Of a DNA stretch of 64,000 nt, positions 10,574 to 22,561 are shown in pieces. Every line of letters starts with the position of its first letter. Within the stretch, counting starts at the first letter, position 1. This DNA comes from Aedes albopictus (lineage: Eukaryota > Arthropoda > Insecta > Diptera > Culicidae): assembly GCF_035046485.1 (NCBI RefSeq), contig NC_085138.1, positions 19,411,440 through 19,475,439 of the forward strand. Direction: 5' to 3'. The position numbers were made by a program, and so were the translations under genes. The notes below the pieces were generated by a model. It searched no databases. It saw only the letters and a list, made by a program, of their open reading frames with translations, and was not told the origin of the DNA.

Positions 10574-12250
10574 AACACACCACTGGTTACAAGCCTCTGA
10601 TCATTCAATTGACATCAACTCCAGCCTCAGCCAAGCCACATATCATTCAATTGAGTCCCAGCTAGGAAGCATAAATTTGTGGTGTTTAAGGTTCAAAGCT
10701 TTTACCATCGTTGATGACGTCAAACCCCCCAGCCAACAAATTGATTCACATTACTCTACTACAACTGTGCTGAGTGAACTCTTATCCGTCCAAAACGCAT
10801 TGTATAAGATGCATCAAATATGTTCTATTCGCACAAATTTGGAGCCCATATACGTACATTTTGAAAAAACCACTTTGAGTTATACAATTTCAAGCGAACT
10901 CATTTGGCATGTAATATAACTTCTTAAAACTTTGCTTGGCAATATATACGATTTCACGATTTTCACATGTTCAAATATAAAAAAAATAAAGTTTACCAGC
11001 TTAGATTTTCCGACCTGCAGCTCATTAATCAGATACCCTACCACTGTGTCAATGATTGACTGTAGTAGAAGATGGAATTTAAGCAAATATAAGTAATTAG
11101 AAGGCTGGCCATAAGAACCAATTGGGTGAAATAAATGTGCACTCAAACCCATCAAACAAATTGGTTGGTATTACTTTGTCACAATTCAGTCATGTAGGTA
11201 TTTATTCGTTTGATAACAATTATTTAAAATGCACATATTTGCTCTATCCGTACACCATTGACAATATCATTTTAATATGTACAATTTAAGACGAATTCCT
11301 TCGTCGTGTTGTATAATTTCATATGTAACTTAGTTTGACCTTTTGCATGATTTCTTTTTCACAAACAATAAAATAACAACAAGTAGTGTCGATCTCTCGA
11401 TTGACAGTGTGGATTTCAGCAAAAATGTTAGAGAAATTGGAAATAAATTGTGAAAGATTATGGCGGTGTCGTGAATTTGATTAATTATGCTGAGATCAGG
11501 CTGTGAGGCAGCAGCTGAATGCATAAACCGTTCGGGGAACGAGAGGAACTTCTGCCTAGAACAACGCGGCTTCTGATCCACATATACGGCTGGGCCGATA
11601 CTTGAACAGAGCTGCCCTAGAAGCTGCCACAGTAGCACGTAAAGGTAGGTGAATGTGATAAAACTTACCTGCATCTGTACTTATTTGAGTTGAACGATGC
11701 GTCTATCAAAATGTTCTCAAAAACGCCTAATTTTCATAAACCACTGGCTCTCCAACTAGATTGTGATTGTAGAAAATTGTGAGTTTTGCATGCGATTTAA
11801 TCGAATCTGTTATTGCACCTTATATAATTCTAACTTATAAGTTGTGTTCATTAATATAACTTTAGACTTACATCCTTATATGACTTCTGGTTTGCTGGAC
11901 CGACATCAAACTATCATTCACCTATTTTTATTTTGGCCACCAAACCCAACATAGACTCAATAGTTGATCGATGTTAGTCCAACAGTGACCCAACATTCGA
12001 TAAAAATTTACTCGACTTTGACCCGACATTCGACATTTTTTTCAGTCTGGCGGAATTTTGCAGGGTTTTTCGTGATTCGTGCCAAGCTACTCATTCGAGT
12101 GACAATTTATTGAATTGACAAGGATTCACTTCTCAATTGATAGGTGCTCTGATTGAATGAAATCGTTTTGAACATAACTAGAAGAAAAAATGACTGAACA
12201 GATTGGATGATTCGTGTTCAAATGAATGAATTGAATTTTTTCAACACTGG
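10574..12250. repeat. dispersed repeat, interrupted; inverted relative at 56890-57290
   Basis: Two outer blocks (about 10690-10727 and 11900-12240) together match, in inverted orientation, a continuous stretch at about 56940-57290. Shared words include ACCATC.TTGATGACGTCAAACC, ATCATTCACCTATTTTTATT and GTCTGGCGGAATTTTGCAG. In this copy the match is split by about 1.17 kb of unrelated DNA, a later insertion. The family has no recognised coding content. Confidence 0.6.
10728..11900. mobile_element. candidate DNA element inserted in the 10574-12250 repeat
   Basis: Comparison with the uninterrupted inverted copy near 57240 places the breakpoints just after GACGTCAAACC and before CGACATCAA. The insert starts CCCAGCCAACAAA and ends TTTGCTGGACC, giving a short imperfect inverted repeat (CCAGCMAAC). 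The interior is AT-rich and non-coding. Superfamily unknown. Confidence 0.4.
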
Positions 12251-12351
12251 TAGCAACTATTGCGTTGTTGACAAACACACAGGCTCGAGGCATGACATGT
12301 AACAATACGATTTAAACACGGAGTAATAAATACGTAGATACTGATATTTTA

Positions 12352-12711
12352 TTAAACTTTCATATTTTGGAGTGTACAACCGAAAGGCGACCGATCGATC
12401 GATGGCTCAAACCAACACTCTATATTCCCGATAATGATCGTTCGGCAGCACACTATAGTTAAGTATACTACATCTCTGTATAGACCGTTACAGACACGCG
12501 AGTTTGCCATTTTATGTTTACTGAAAGTAGCAAACACCGGGTTCACAAGGTTTCCTAGATAAAAATTCTTCTTACGGAAGAAAGGTTCTTGGACCAAGGC
12601 CACTTGGGCTGAACCATTTTGCATAAGTCTGCAAAGATTGATTGTTGCTGTTCTTTTATGCTGAAGACTGATCTGAGCTATCCTAACCGTAGTCACTACT
12701 CAAACTTGGCA
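12352..12711 (-). pseudogene. LOA-like LINE endonuclease, N-terminal fragment
   Basis: The minus-strand frame opens with VRIAQISLQHKRTATINLC and continues RLMQNGSAQVALVQEPFF, FYLGNLVNPVFATF, the start of the endonuclease domain in LOA/R1-type second ORFs; QEP carries the catalytic-type glutamate. After about 70 residues the similarity stops, so this is a truncated remnant. The next upstream minus-strand stretch (12715-12978) has several cysteines but no clear zinc-knuckle spacing. Confidence 0.65.
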
Positions 12712-13094
12712 AGATTAAACTCTTCGCAACAACAGCAGCAACAAAACCAGATCGGTATCGATTGGAAAACGCCAAAGGCGAGGTTGCACAGAATACACTG
12801 TGTAAATCGTATAATGCCGATTGTCTCGGAGAAACACAAGATCCACTGTGCCATTGCTCCGGTTAGTGCAGTAAGGGCAACATACTATGGAGGGCGCCCT
12901 GGTATTTACTCTACAGGCTCCGTTTGCGGTTAGGTTTTTATTAGACCCCCCTAGCCATTCATTCCTACAAAAAGTCATGTAAATTTAAGTTCACTTGGAT
13001 GCACATAAAAGGAGCGGCCCGTTTGACACAAATTTACGCCTTTTATCACAAGTAAAGTCGAGTTAGCAATCGCTAGAGCCGAAGCGAGAGATAA

Positions 13095-13195
13095 GACATA
13101 TGTATGTAAGTAAAATAATGAACTGGATTCGAACTCTGGTCCGCTTATTGAGAGGCACGCACTATACCTCTCGGCTGTATCACCGAGTTGTGAGA
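13095..13195 (-). mobile_element. tRNA-like SINE head
   Basis: Read on the minus strand, AGAGGTATAGTGCG (A-box-like) is followed about 40 bases later by GAGTTCGAATCCAG (B-box-like), the spacing of an internal RNA polymerase III promoter. The fold is too degraded for a functional tRNA, so a SINE remnant is more likely. No duplication found. Confidence 0.45.
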
Positions 13196-13460
13196 CAAAT
13201 GATAAATGTAAAACTGTTTCTACCTATCTGGTCATATAGGTTTGTTGACATCTTGTGCAACCAACTCGAACTTACATGGATGTAAAATTGAGTCAAATTT
13301 GCCATTCAGTCATGAAATGTTTACCAACGTTGATGTTTTACGTCACGTATAAATTCCTATTTTTTTAAGATTGTAGGCACGGTAAGCATGAAGCCGCATC
13401 ACACTATGAATTAGGGGTCACCTGTTAGTGGACTCTTACCACCGGAACAGGCGATCCGTA

Positions 13461-14566
13461 CACACTCAGAATATTATACCGAAGTCGGTTTAATTTCTTA
13501 CCGAGACATATCGATTTCTTCAGATAAACCGAAAAAATCGGTAGAATTGTGTGGTTCTTGCCTTTTGTTTTGATACGTAAACGAACAATCGGTTTCAGTT
13601 AACATATTTGACACATTACAATGCCGTATGAACCGAATAGTTCAGTAAGACAGCAAAATATGCGAATTCGGTACGCGAAAACAGAGAAAACTCGGTATGT
13701 TATGCCGAAGATCGCTAATAAATGGCGTTTGACAGCCGTTGATCTCCACGTCGAAAATTATTACCGAACACTCGGTTTTCACTGTTGTAGCCAGCCATTT
13801 TGAGTTCGGAACGTCTGTTGGAGTGCAAAAAATGCAGTGCAATTATCGAGCTACTGGATATAAATAATATAAATATAAATAAATAATATAAATTTTACAT
13901 AAAATAAAGTGTTCTTGTGTGTATTTACAGTTAACGGACAACATATCCACCAATGCCAGATCGGCAGTATCGAGCTACAGAAGACCGTTTTTTTGAAGAC
14001 TCGTCCGATTCCACCGTATGGGTCGTATCAACAATGATCAAGGCGTCCATCCAAATGGAATTGGATCAAAGTTGCTTGCCATATTCGGCCTAAAAAAAAG
14101 TGCAGAAGTTTGTGGTTTATTTTTTGCATTTGTGTCGCCGACAAAATCTTAGATCTTCTTGGTTCCAAAGAATCAATTTAATGAAATGTATACATTTAGC
14201 TATAGCTCACTTAATACATAGGCTTTGTTAATAAATGCATCAACACAGAATCACCGAAGAATTATCTTTTTTCAGAATCCGAATTTATTATTTAAGCTGG
14301 AATCGGATGCGAAAAGATTCGCATCAAACGAGTTGTTCGGTTTCTTTGACAGCATTCGGTAACATTTTATTAAGCCGAAGTTCGGTTAGAAATATTCATC
14401 AAGTTTCTTACTACCGAGTATTGTCGGTAAGTTTGACAGATGGACAGAAAATAAAAGCTTACCGAATACTCGGTTGTCTCTTTTTGAACCGAGTGGATTA
14501 CCGAGCATTCAGCAGATAAAAACTCGGTTGAAATTCAACCAAGTTCGGTGCTTTGTTTTAAGTGTG
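13461..14566. mobile_element. TA-flanked inverted-repeat element full of ACCGA motifs
   Basis: The ends are CACACTCAGAA and its inverted counterpart TTTTAAGTGTG, flanked by TA (13459-13460, 14567-14568). The inverted similarity continues about 45 bp inward. I count about 23 copies of ACCGA or its complement TCGGT within 1.1 kb, clustered towards both ends, which looks like an array of transposase-binding sites. The interior has no long ORF, so it is non-autonomous. Confidence 0.7.
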
Positions 14567-14737
14567 TAGTGTTATTCTTAGCCAATTGAGACAACCGCTA
14601 CCGACACTACACAGCTATCTAGGCTGATCGAGAAAGAAGTTAATATTGATGATCAACTTCATACGGGCTCGAACAGCCGGAAATCCTTCCGTTTCTGTTG
14701 GAATGTCTTAAAATTTTGTTTTCGACTTCCAGAAAAA

Positions 14738-14999
14738 TTGAATCCCGAAAGGAACTGTTGGAAGAAAACCAGAAGAACCTCACGAAATCCTGCAGGAACT
14801 TCATTCATTGTGGAATCCAAAAAAAAGACCCTAGATGAATCCTGGAAAGAGTTCTTCCTGGAAGAAGTTCTAAGAGCGATCCTGGAAAAACTTCCCAAAA
14901 GAATCCTGGAAAAAGTTCCTGGAGAGATCGTAGAGGAGCTTTTAGAGGAATACTGAAAGAAGTTCTTGTCAGGGATCTTGAAGGATTCCTGAAAAGAAA
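14738..14999 (+). repeat. decayed GGAATTCCTGGA-type satellite
   Basis: Imperfect repeats of GAATCCTGGAAAGAGTTCC-like units. The same 12-bp theme is well preserved at 37617-39360. The apparent ORFs here follow from the repeat, not from a gene. Confidence 0.6.
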
Positions 15000-15257
15000 T
15001 CTATATAAATAAAAATGGAATGGTGTTTGTATGTCACGAATAGGCTCGGGAACTGGGCAACGGGTGTACTTTATTCTTTCACTGTTGCATTCGGACAGGG
15101 CTCCGACGTGTTCGTATGAAAACATAATTGGAAAAAGTGTACGGGAAGGCAAAAAATACGGGAAAATCTGAAATTGCGTTTTGAATAGCACTTTTCTAAG
15201 GACTTGGATGTCAAAAACACAGTAGGCAGGCAGTACGGCATTTGCCGGGACAGCTAG
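15000..15257 (+). mobile_element. short non-autonomous Helitron-like element
   Basis: Starts 5'-TC (TCTATATAAATAAAAATGG) directly after an A and ends CTAG directly before a T, the A|T insertion with no duplication that is typical of Helitrons. A hairpin CGGCA-TT-TGCCG sits at 15236-15247, about ten bases before the 3' end. No Rep/helicase is encoded. It splits the decayed satellite on either side (14738-14999 and 15258-15800). Confidence 0.72.
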
Positions 15258-15800
15258 TATAAGAAATAATTCCTAAAGAAATCCCAGAAGGAAATCCCTG
15301 ACGCAATTTTGGATGGACATTGGAATTTAGCAAAGAATTCCTGAAGTAATCTCCGAAAGAACTTCTAGATGAATCCAGGGTGAAATTGCTAGAACTTCCA
15401 GGAATACCTTCTGGAAGTGAAAAAACTTCTGGGGCTTTCCAAAAAAAACTATTAAGAGAATCTTAGATGGAACTCTGGGAGGATTCCCGGTAATTCTTGA
15501 GAAATTTCGGAACAAAGCTTTTGAAGTCGAAGAACGAATCTCTGAAGGAACCCTGGAAGGGGTTCTAGAGGAATCTCAGATTGAACCTTTTAGGAATCTC
15601 AGAAGGGAATTCAGAGGTAACTTCAGAAGGAACCCTGAAAGAATCTCAGTTGGAGCTCCCTGAGGAATCTCAGAAGGAAATCCTAGAGGGATTCTAGAAA
15701 AAAATGTGGAGAAACCACGAAAGAAATTCGTGGAACAATCTCAAGAGAAAGTGCTGGGGTAATCCTAGAAAAAATTACTGCGGGAATCTCGGGGTCAATT
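15258..15800 (+). repeat. decayed GGAATTCC-type satellite, continuation
   Basis: Continues the 14738-14999 tract on the other side of the Helitron-like insertion, with degenerate units such as GAAGGAACCCTGGAAGG and GAGGAATCTCAGA. Non-coding. Confidence 0.55.
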
Positions 15801-17869
15801 TCTTGATAAAGTTCGGAAGAAGAACGAACACAGGCATAATGGCCTGGGCAGCCAGATTTGTAAATAGTCCAGGTCATGACCGTCACCAGTCTTGTTAACG
15901 TTTTGGTTGGTATAAGGGAGGCTTTATTGATTGAAATTTCTTTTGAATCCCTGGAGTTGCTGAGCCTCACAAAAAACAAATTTCAGCTGTTAACACTTTT
16001 TTCGTAAAATTCGAATTTTACCTGCCCCAATAAGTTTGTTCATCCCTTTATGATGAGCATCATAACATACACCCCTTAGACAATTGCCAATACTTATTGA
16101 TTGATTCAGATCTCCTTAACAGCTTCATCGTTCTTGAAACAGTTTCCGTCTCTTTACATTGAATCAATCTCATTTGTATAATCGTTGTTTCTTGCTAATT
16201 CATTGGCGCATCTTGGTAGGGACTATCAAATACCCAATTATAAATAAGCACATTTTAAACAAAATTGAACATTTCATAACTACAAATTAAAACTGAGCAT
16301 TGAATCGCTTTTACGGACTCTGCTTGATAAACCGATGAAATATTAATGACTCCATTTCTATTCCACGAATTGCCAACACCGGTGCGGTGTTGTTCGTCAG
16401 TTTGCAAATGTTGCATAATAGATGGGTCTGTCAGCAGAGGTGCGCGCCCGTAATCGGTGATTTTGTTTTTCCACTAAATAGCAATACAATGCTGAGGTAG
16501 AATGTAGTGTGGAGATTTAATGTAGTGCTTCCGAAAATCACCCCATTGACTGATGTGAAATGTATTATGTTTTTTTTAATACTGATGCTTCAAAAGCCAT
16601 TGCCCGATTGGTACTGCAATCAAAACTTCGTTTTAACTTTGTTTTATCTTCACCTTCCCATCACTTTCCTTTACATTGCATTCACTTACCTTAATTTTAA
16701 TTTACTTTACCATTATTTTGCTTCTACTTTATATTTACTTTACCTTTACTTTAACTTTATTTAACTTTTTTACCTTTACTTAGTATATAGTTTACTCATC
16801 CTTTACGTTACCGTTATTTTATCTTCAATTTACCTCATTTATTTTATCACTTCACTTTTCGCCAACTTTCATGAAATTCCTTTCCTCCTTTTCCACATGA
16901 CCGAATACAATACATTGTATACCCCTACCCGGAGAAAGCAGCAGATTCTGCGGAGATTATTCTAATTTGTTCATTCAGTTCACGTCGTCGGACCACGAAT
17001 CGAATTGGAATTTCACTTTGCCCGGCGGATTCCCAATACATATTCCCACGATTGGGCATTATGTACCACAGTTCGATGGGGTGGCGGTGGTTATGGTGCG
17101 GGATTAGTGTCTACTCGAATGAAGTATTGTCGCCGCCGGTCTGTTCATTTGAATCCTCGAGTGATCACCGTTGAAATAATCGTGCCAAATCAAGAGAACA
17201 CAGATTCAAGGTTGAACAAATTTGCATCTCTTGTTCGTGTTCTTTCTGGCGTAATATCATCATCGGAACGAGTCGGGTTAACAAGTTGGCACCATTTGGT
17301 AGATTTTTATTGAAATATTCTATCGCAATCTTGTAATCAACATGGATGTTATTTATTTGAAATGAAATTACTTAAACCAAGACAAACAAATTGTAACATC
17401 AATTTCATTCGGTCATTCCCAAATGGCTTCCTAAACAGTAATTAATTTTGACCAAGAAAGACCGAAGCTCCCGAATAATGATGCTACTCAAGCCCGAATA
17501 AATACCAGCAAGTAACACCCTCCGCTGCTTTTGCCTTCGTGCTTATTTGTTCATCTCGAGAAAAAAGGTGTGCTACTAATTTCACTTAGGACTCTTGATG
17601 ACGATGGCGACCGTCTTTCAGTTTGAGCCCCGTCGTCGTTTTCCCCAGCTTCATTATCGTTGGATTCGATGTAGCTCCCACATTTTGTCCCGACAGCGAC
17701 CGTAATCAAAACCACAAAACATCAGACGCTGGGAATCCTCTCCCCCTTTCTAATGCATTGCTGGCTTATGATTGCGAGGGTTGTCTTTCGGTTTCTTACT
17801 GTGATGGTGGCTGGCATAAAGACGAATTCGGAGAGGTCGAGTTTGCCTACTGAATATCAAAAGATTAAA
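15801..17869. other. unassigned AT-rich DNA with a TTTAC-rich stretch
   Basis: No gene or element recognised. About 16620-16860 is low-complexity DNA built of TTTACTTTAC-like words. 17000-17320 and 17620-17850 have more balanced composition and short open frames but no recognisable protein or splice pattern. Confidence 0.4.
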
Positions 17870-18293
17870 AACGCAAAAAAGAAAAAAAATGCAAAACAGT
17901 AGAACAGCAAAAAAAAAGCAAATGTGCAAAAACAAAATAAAAATACAAAAAAGCAAAAACGCAAAAAAATAAAAAAAGGATATAAATTGCTGAAGTAATA
18001 ACCGAAGCTAAAGGTAAAAAAAGTAAAAAAGCAAAAAAAAACACAATAGCTCAAAAAAAGCCAAAATGTAAAAAAACAAACAGAAAAGTGCAAAAATTAA
18101 AATAACATAAAAAAAAAACAAAAAAGCGAAAAAATGCTTAAGGCATTTCCAGAGTAATAACAAAAAAAAAATACAAAAAAAGGGAAAAAATGCTTAAGGT
18201 ACTTCCAGAGTAATAACCGAAGCTAAAAGCAAAACAGCAAACGAGCGCAAAAGCAATAAAGTAATCAAGCAAAAAAGAAAAAAAAAAAGCAAA

Positions 18294-18780
18294 AGCTTAG
18301 GCTTGCTTGAGCTTGATTGACCGCCCGTAGATGCTACTCCAGTATCGCCACACCAGCTACACTTACACAAGGAAACAATGAGATATCTGCCGGGGATTAG
18401 CAGGCATCTTCAGTGTGTGAGCGTTGGTGATCTTCTATTTTTAGGCGACAATGGCGCCTGCCACGCCAGGTTGTAGGTCAATGTGGGGGAAGGGGAAGGA
18501 AGGAAAGGTAGATTGCAATCATTTGTATCCACATTAGACCAAATATACCTCTGCGTCTGCACAAATTCATGTGCAGATTCATTGTGCGGTCATCTGATGA
18601 TGATGATGAAGCGATGGCTATGAACGAACATATGAATGTACATGAATTGTATATGTATAGAAGAGGTAGAAAGTACATATAAAGATACAAAGTAGGAGGA
18701 ATGGAACGGGCCAGAGATTGAACCCAGAACCTTCTGCATACGAGTCAGAAGCGGTAGCAACTAGACCACCAATCCAATCG
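18294..18780 (-). mobile_element. tRNA-derived SINE within the A-rich array
   Basis: On the minus strand the element begins with GGTGGTCTAGTTGCTACCGC (A-box region) and has GGTTCTGGGTTCAATCTC (B-box region) about 45 bases on. The anticodon arm resembles a threonine tRNA with CGT anticodon. A tRNA-unrelated body of about 400 bases follows. The flanks are A-rich, so a target duplication cannot be delimited. Confidence 0.55.
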
Positions 18781-20075
18781 AAAAAAAAAATGAAAACAAA
18801 AAAGCAAAAAAGTAAAAAAAAAACAAAAAAAAACAGAAAATCTAAATTGCAAAAAAAACTAAACAAAAATGCAAAAAAATAAAAAAGAGCAAAAATATAA
18901 TATGTAATAGAAAGTAAATAAATTTCTAAAGGCATTTTCAGAGTAATAAACGAAGCTTAAGGCAAAAGTTAAAAAAGGCCTAAGTGCTTCAAAGCAATAA
19001 AGCAAAAAAGCAAAAAAAAACAAGAGATAAACAGCAAATAAAAGAAACAAATCTGCAAAACAACAAAAAACATAAAATCGAGAGAAGAAACCAAAGAATT
19101 AAAACAAGAAAACTAAAGAGCAAATAAAAAATAAAAGAAACAAATCTGCAAAACAGCAAAAGAAAAAAAATAAAGCCAAAGAAGCGAAAAAACTAATACG
19201 AAAAGGAAATAAATTTCTGATCGTACATTTTTCCAGCGTAGTAACCGAAGCTGAAGACAAAAAAGCAAAAAATAAAACAAAACTAAAAACCAAAAAAAAA
19301 AATACTTTAATTTGGAAAAATTGAACAAAACAAAAGCAAAATAAAAAAGGTAGAGATTGCTGAAGTCATTTCTTGAGTGCTAACCGAAATATAAGGCCAA
19401 AAACAAAATAAAAAACAAAAAACCAAGAGATCAAAAAAGCAATCAAGCAAAACAAATAAAAAGAAACAAAAAAAAAATAAAAAGCAAAGAAATGGCAAAG
19501 GGCATTTCAAGAACGAAATTAAAAAAAAAAACAAAAAAGCAAAAAGGCAGATAAGCAAACAACCAAAGAAACAAAAAAGGAAAATATACAAAAAAGCAAA
19601 AAAGCAAACAAAAAAACAAAGGAGTGAAAGTGCAAAAATACTATATTTTACAAAAAAAAACAGAAAAGCAAAGAAAAACAATAAAGCAAAAAATAAAATA
19701 ACCAGAACAAAATGAAATAAAATAAAAAAAAAACAAAAATAAAAAAGGGAAGAAGTTGTTGAAGGCATTTCCAGTGTGATAACCGAAGCTTATAGCGAAA
19801 AGCAAAAAAAAACAAAAAAAAGCAAAGAAATTCCAAAGGGCATTTCCAGAGTGATAGCCTAAGCAGAAGGCCAAAAAACCAAAACAAAGAGACAAAAAAG
19901 CAAAAAAACCGAAGAAGCAAAAAAAAAGCAAAAAATAAAAGAAACAAAGAAGCATAAAAGCAAAAAAAGCCAAATTGTAAAAAATATGTAAAAGTGCAAA
20001 ACAAAAAAGAAAAAAAAATACTGACCGCATTTCCTGAGTAAAAACCAAAGCTAAAGGCAGAAAGCAAACGAGCTA

Positions 20076-20269
20076 CAGTCGAACTTCCATGAGTCGATGT
20101 TCCTTGGCTCGATATCGACTCATAGAGGTAAATTTTTCCGTACTAAAAAATAGTTTCTGGGTTACTATGATGGTCCCCCCAAAAAGCCTCCCAAAGGATT
20201 TTTGTTCCACTACTCGATATTTCCTTGAGGCGATGGTCCCTTCAATATCGACTCATGGAGGTTTTACTG
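20076..20269. mobile_element. pogo/Tigger-like MITE
   Basis: Left end CAGTCGAACTTCCATGAGTC and right end its imperfect inverted copy ending TTTTACTG, each flanked by TA (20074-20075, 20270-20271). The CAGT start, TA duplication and CTCCATGAGTCGA core fit pogo-like Tc1/mariner relatives. About 194 bp, non-coding. Confidence 0.7.
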
Positions 20270-21005
20270 TAAAAAGTTATAAAGATATTGAGCAAAAAAA
20301 CAAAAAGAACGAATAAATTGAAAAAATTTAAAAAATAAACGAGCAAAAAACCAAGAAGTAATAAAAGCAAAAACGCAAAAAAGCAAAAGTGCATAAAAAA
20401 CAAAACAAAAAAGCAAAAAAAATAAAAACAATAATGCAAAAAATATATAATAAATGAAAGAAATTGCTAAAAGCGTTTCCAAAGTAATAAGATAGAAGAG
20501 CAAAAGAAGCATAAGAGTTTAAAAGCAATTAAGCAATAAAGTTTTTAAAAACATCAAAGCAAAATATCAAAACAGCCAAGAAAAGCAAAAAAGGCAAAAA
20601 GCTGAAAAGTAAAAAAGGCAAAAAGAAGCAATTAAGCAAAACAAAAAAACAATAAAAAAGGAAACAAAAATCTGAAAGCTTTTCCAGCGTAATAACAAAA
20701 AAAAATAAAAAAATGAAGAGCAAATAAATTGCAGAGAGCATATCCAGAGTGATAACCGAAGCAAAAGGCAAAAAAAAACAAAAAAGCAAAAAGGCAGATA
20801 AGCAAACAACCAAAGAAGCACAAAAGTAAAATAAGCAAAAAAGCAATAAAGCAAAAATGGAAAAAGAGCAAAAAAGTGAAAGTTAAAAAAAATAAAATTT
20901 AACAATAAAGCGAAAATAATAAAACAAAATATAAATAAAAAAGTAAAAATAAAAAAGGAATGACATTGCTGAAGGCATTTCCAGTGTGATAACCGATGCT
21001 TAAAG

Positions 21006-21500
21006 CCAGTGCCGGATTTGGGCATCGGGGGGCCCGGGGCAAACCCTATAAAATGGGCCCCCAAAAGCAAGATTTTGAAGATTTTTCAACTTTTTTCAGG
21101 AAAAAAAGTCACACAACTATTTTTTCATATAATTTATTTTGCATTATTTTATTTTATTATTAATAGTATTATTGTAAGAAATATTCAGACCGAATATTGC
21201 TTACTACCGATGTCCTATAAAATGTGTACTTTTAACAATGCAGTTCTCAAAAATGACGACATATTATTCGAAAAAAATACGAACATTTATTTCAATATGT
21301 TTGCTAAAACATGAATTTACTGCATTCAAATTTAAAGCGTAAATGTCATCTTATTCAGATAGATATTACATATATTTTAGACATTCATTCGAATTCATAA
21401 GATTTATGCAAATTCTATAACTTTGCGTTCATTTTAGCACCTAGGAATGTGGAGAAAATTTTATTAGAAATTCAACGAGTATTTTAAGTTACAGATTGAA
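21006..21500. other. possible transposon end, then AT-rich DNA up to the gap
   Basis: CAGTGCCGGATTTGGGCATC followed by GGGGGGCCCGGGGC at 21007-21045 is strikingly GC-rich against its surroundings and resembles a hAT-type terminus. The partner end was not found; it may lie in the adjacent gap. The remainder is AT-rich with no gene. Confidence 0.3.
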
Positions 21501-22000
21501 NNNNNNNNNNNNNNNNNNNNNNNNNNNNNNNNNNNNNNNNNNNNNNNNNNNNNNNNNNNNNNNNNNNNNNNNNNNNNNNNNNNNNNNNNNNNNNNNNNNN
21601 NNNNNNNNNNNNNNNNNNNNNNNNNNNNNNNNNNNNNNNNNNNNNNNNNNNNNNNNNNNNNNNNNNNNNNNNNNNNNNNNNNNNNNNNNNNNNNNNNNNN
21701 NNNNNNNNNNNNNNNNNNNNNNNNNNNNNNNNNNNNNNNNNNNNNNNNNNNNNNNNNNNNNNNNNNNNNNNNNNNNNNNNNNNNNNNNNNNNNNNNNNNN
21801 NNNNNNNNNNNNNNNNNNNNNNNNNNNNNNNNNNNNNNNNNNNNNNNNNNNNNNNNNNNNNNNNNNNNNNNNNNNNNNNNNNNNNNNNNNNNNNNNNNNN
21901 NNNNNNNNNNNNNNNNNNNNNNNNNNNNNNNNNNNNNNNNNNNNNNNNNNNNNNNNNNNNNNNNNNNNNNNNNNNNNNNNNNNNNNNNNNNNNNNNNNNN
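21501..22000. other. assembly gap (500 N)
   Basis: Exactly 500 undetermined bases, probably a placeholder of unknown true size. It lies about 560 bp upstream of the RAB3GAP2 start codon, so part of the promoter region may be missing. Confidence 0.98.
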
Positions 22001-22408
22001 TATAAGAGATTCGAGTTTGTCGTCTTCAACAAAAATGTGTGAAGTTAAAATTATAAAGAAAAAGTTCAGAACAAAGTATTCTGAAAAAGGTAAGATAAAT
22101 GAAAAATGATGAATCGATGCTCCACGTAAAATTCTGCTGCTTACAGTTTATTTTACATCATACCTGCTGCGAAGTGTAGTACAGTTTTACAGGGCTGTTG
22201 CGCCCTCTTTTTGAATCGCACGTCGCCGTCTCTGCTGCTAGTGATACACATCATGTCATGTAGCGCTGTGTTGGTATTGGTAATCGTGGACGCTTGCTGG
22301 GCTGACTGCGGGATGTTTGCGTATCGCCTTTTGACAGTTCTCCTTTGTTCGCGTTGACGCGAATGTTTTTATCAATCAGCAGTACTAGCAACAACAACAA
22401 CGACGACA

Positions 22409-22413
22409 TCAGT
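22409..22413 (+). promoter_or_regulatory. candidate arthropod initiator (TCAGT)
   Basis: TCAGT matches the arthropod initiator core. It lies about 150 bases before the RAB3GAP2 ATG, a plausible 5' UTR length. No TATA box or clear downstream promoter element was seen, and the motif is short enough to occur by chance. Confidence 0.18.
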
Positions 22414-22561
22414 GGAAGAAAATTTTTGCAATCGTCACCCATCGAGGGCTGATAAAATTCTTGCGATTCTTGCGGTTGCGATAGGTTTTGTGGTTGGAGA
22501 GCTTTCCTAAATTGCGAACGGTTGTGCATCGGTGGATGTCGGTCGCAGGACGGTCGTGGTA

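Larger units (their letters stand above)
17870..21005 (+). repeat. A-rich array with recurring anchor word
   Basis: Three kilobases of irregular GCAAAAAAGCAAAAA-type sequence is punctuated by a degenerate anchor of about 30 bp, consensus close to GGCATTTCCAGAGTAATAAC followed by CGAAGCTAAAGGC. I see about thirteen anchor copies, near 17985, 18140, 18195, 18930, 19220, 19355, 19765, 19840, 20030, 20470, 20680, 20740 and 20975, all in the same orientation. Spacer length varies from about 40 to 400 bases. A SINE and a pogo-like MITE interrupt the array. Minus-strand frames are phenylalanine-rich artefacts of the A tracts. Confidence 0.75.

Noticed and set aside
12715..12978. Zinc-knuckle gag upstream of the LOA-like endonuclease
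   Set aside because: Cysteines are present but spacing does not fit a CCHC series.
17857..20871. Many long phenylalanine/leucine-rich minus-strand frames resembling membrane proteins
   Set aside because: They are the complement of poly-A-rich repeats; no conserved start, motif or codon bias.
17870..21005. CRISPR-like repeat/spacer layout
   Set aside because: Anchors are degenerate, spacing is irregular, spacers are A-rich low complexity, there are no cas genes, and the genome is eukaryotic.
21484..22032. Open frames spanning the N block
   Set aside because: Undefined bases only.
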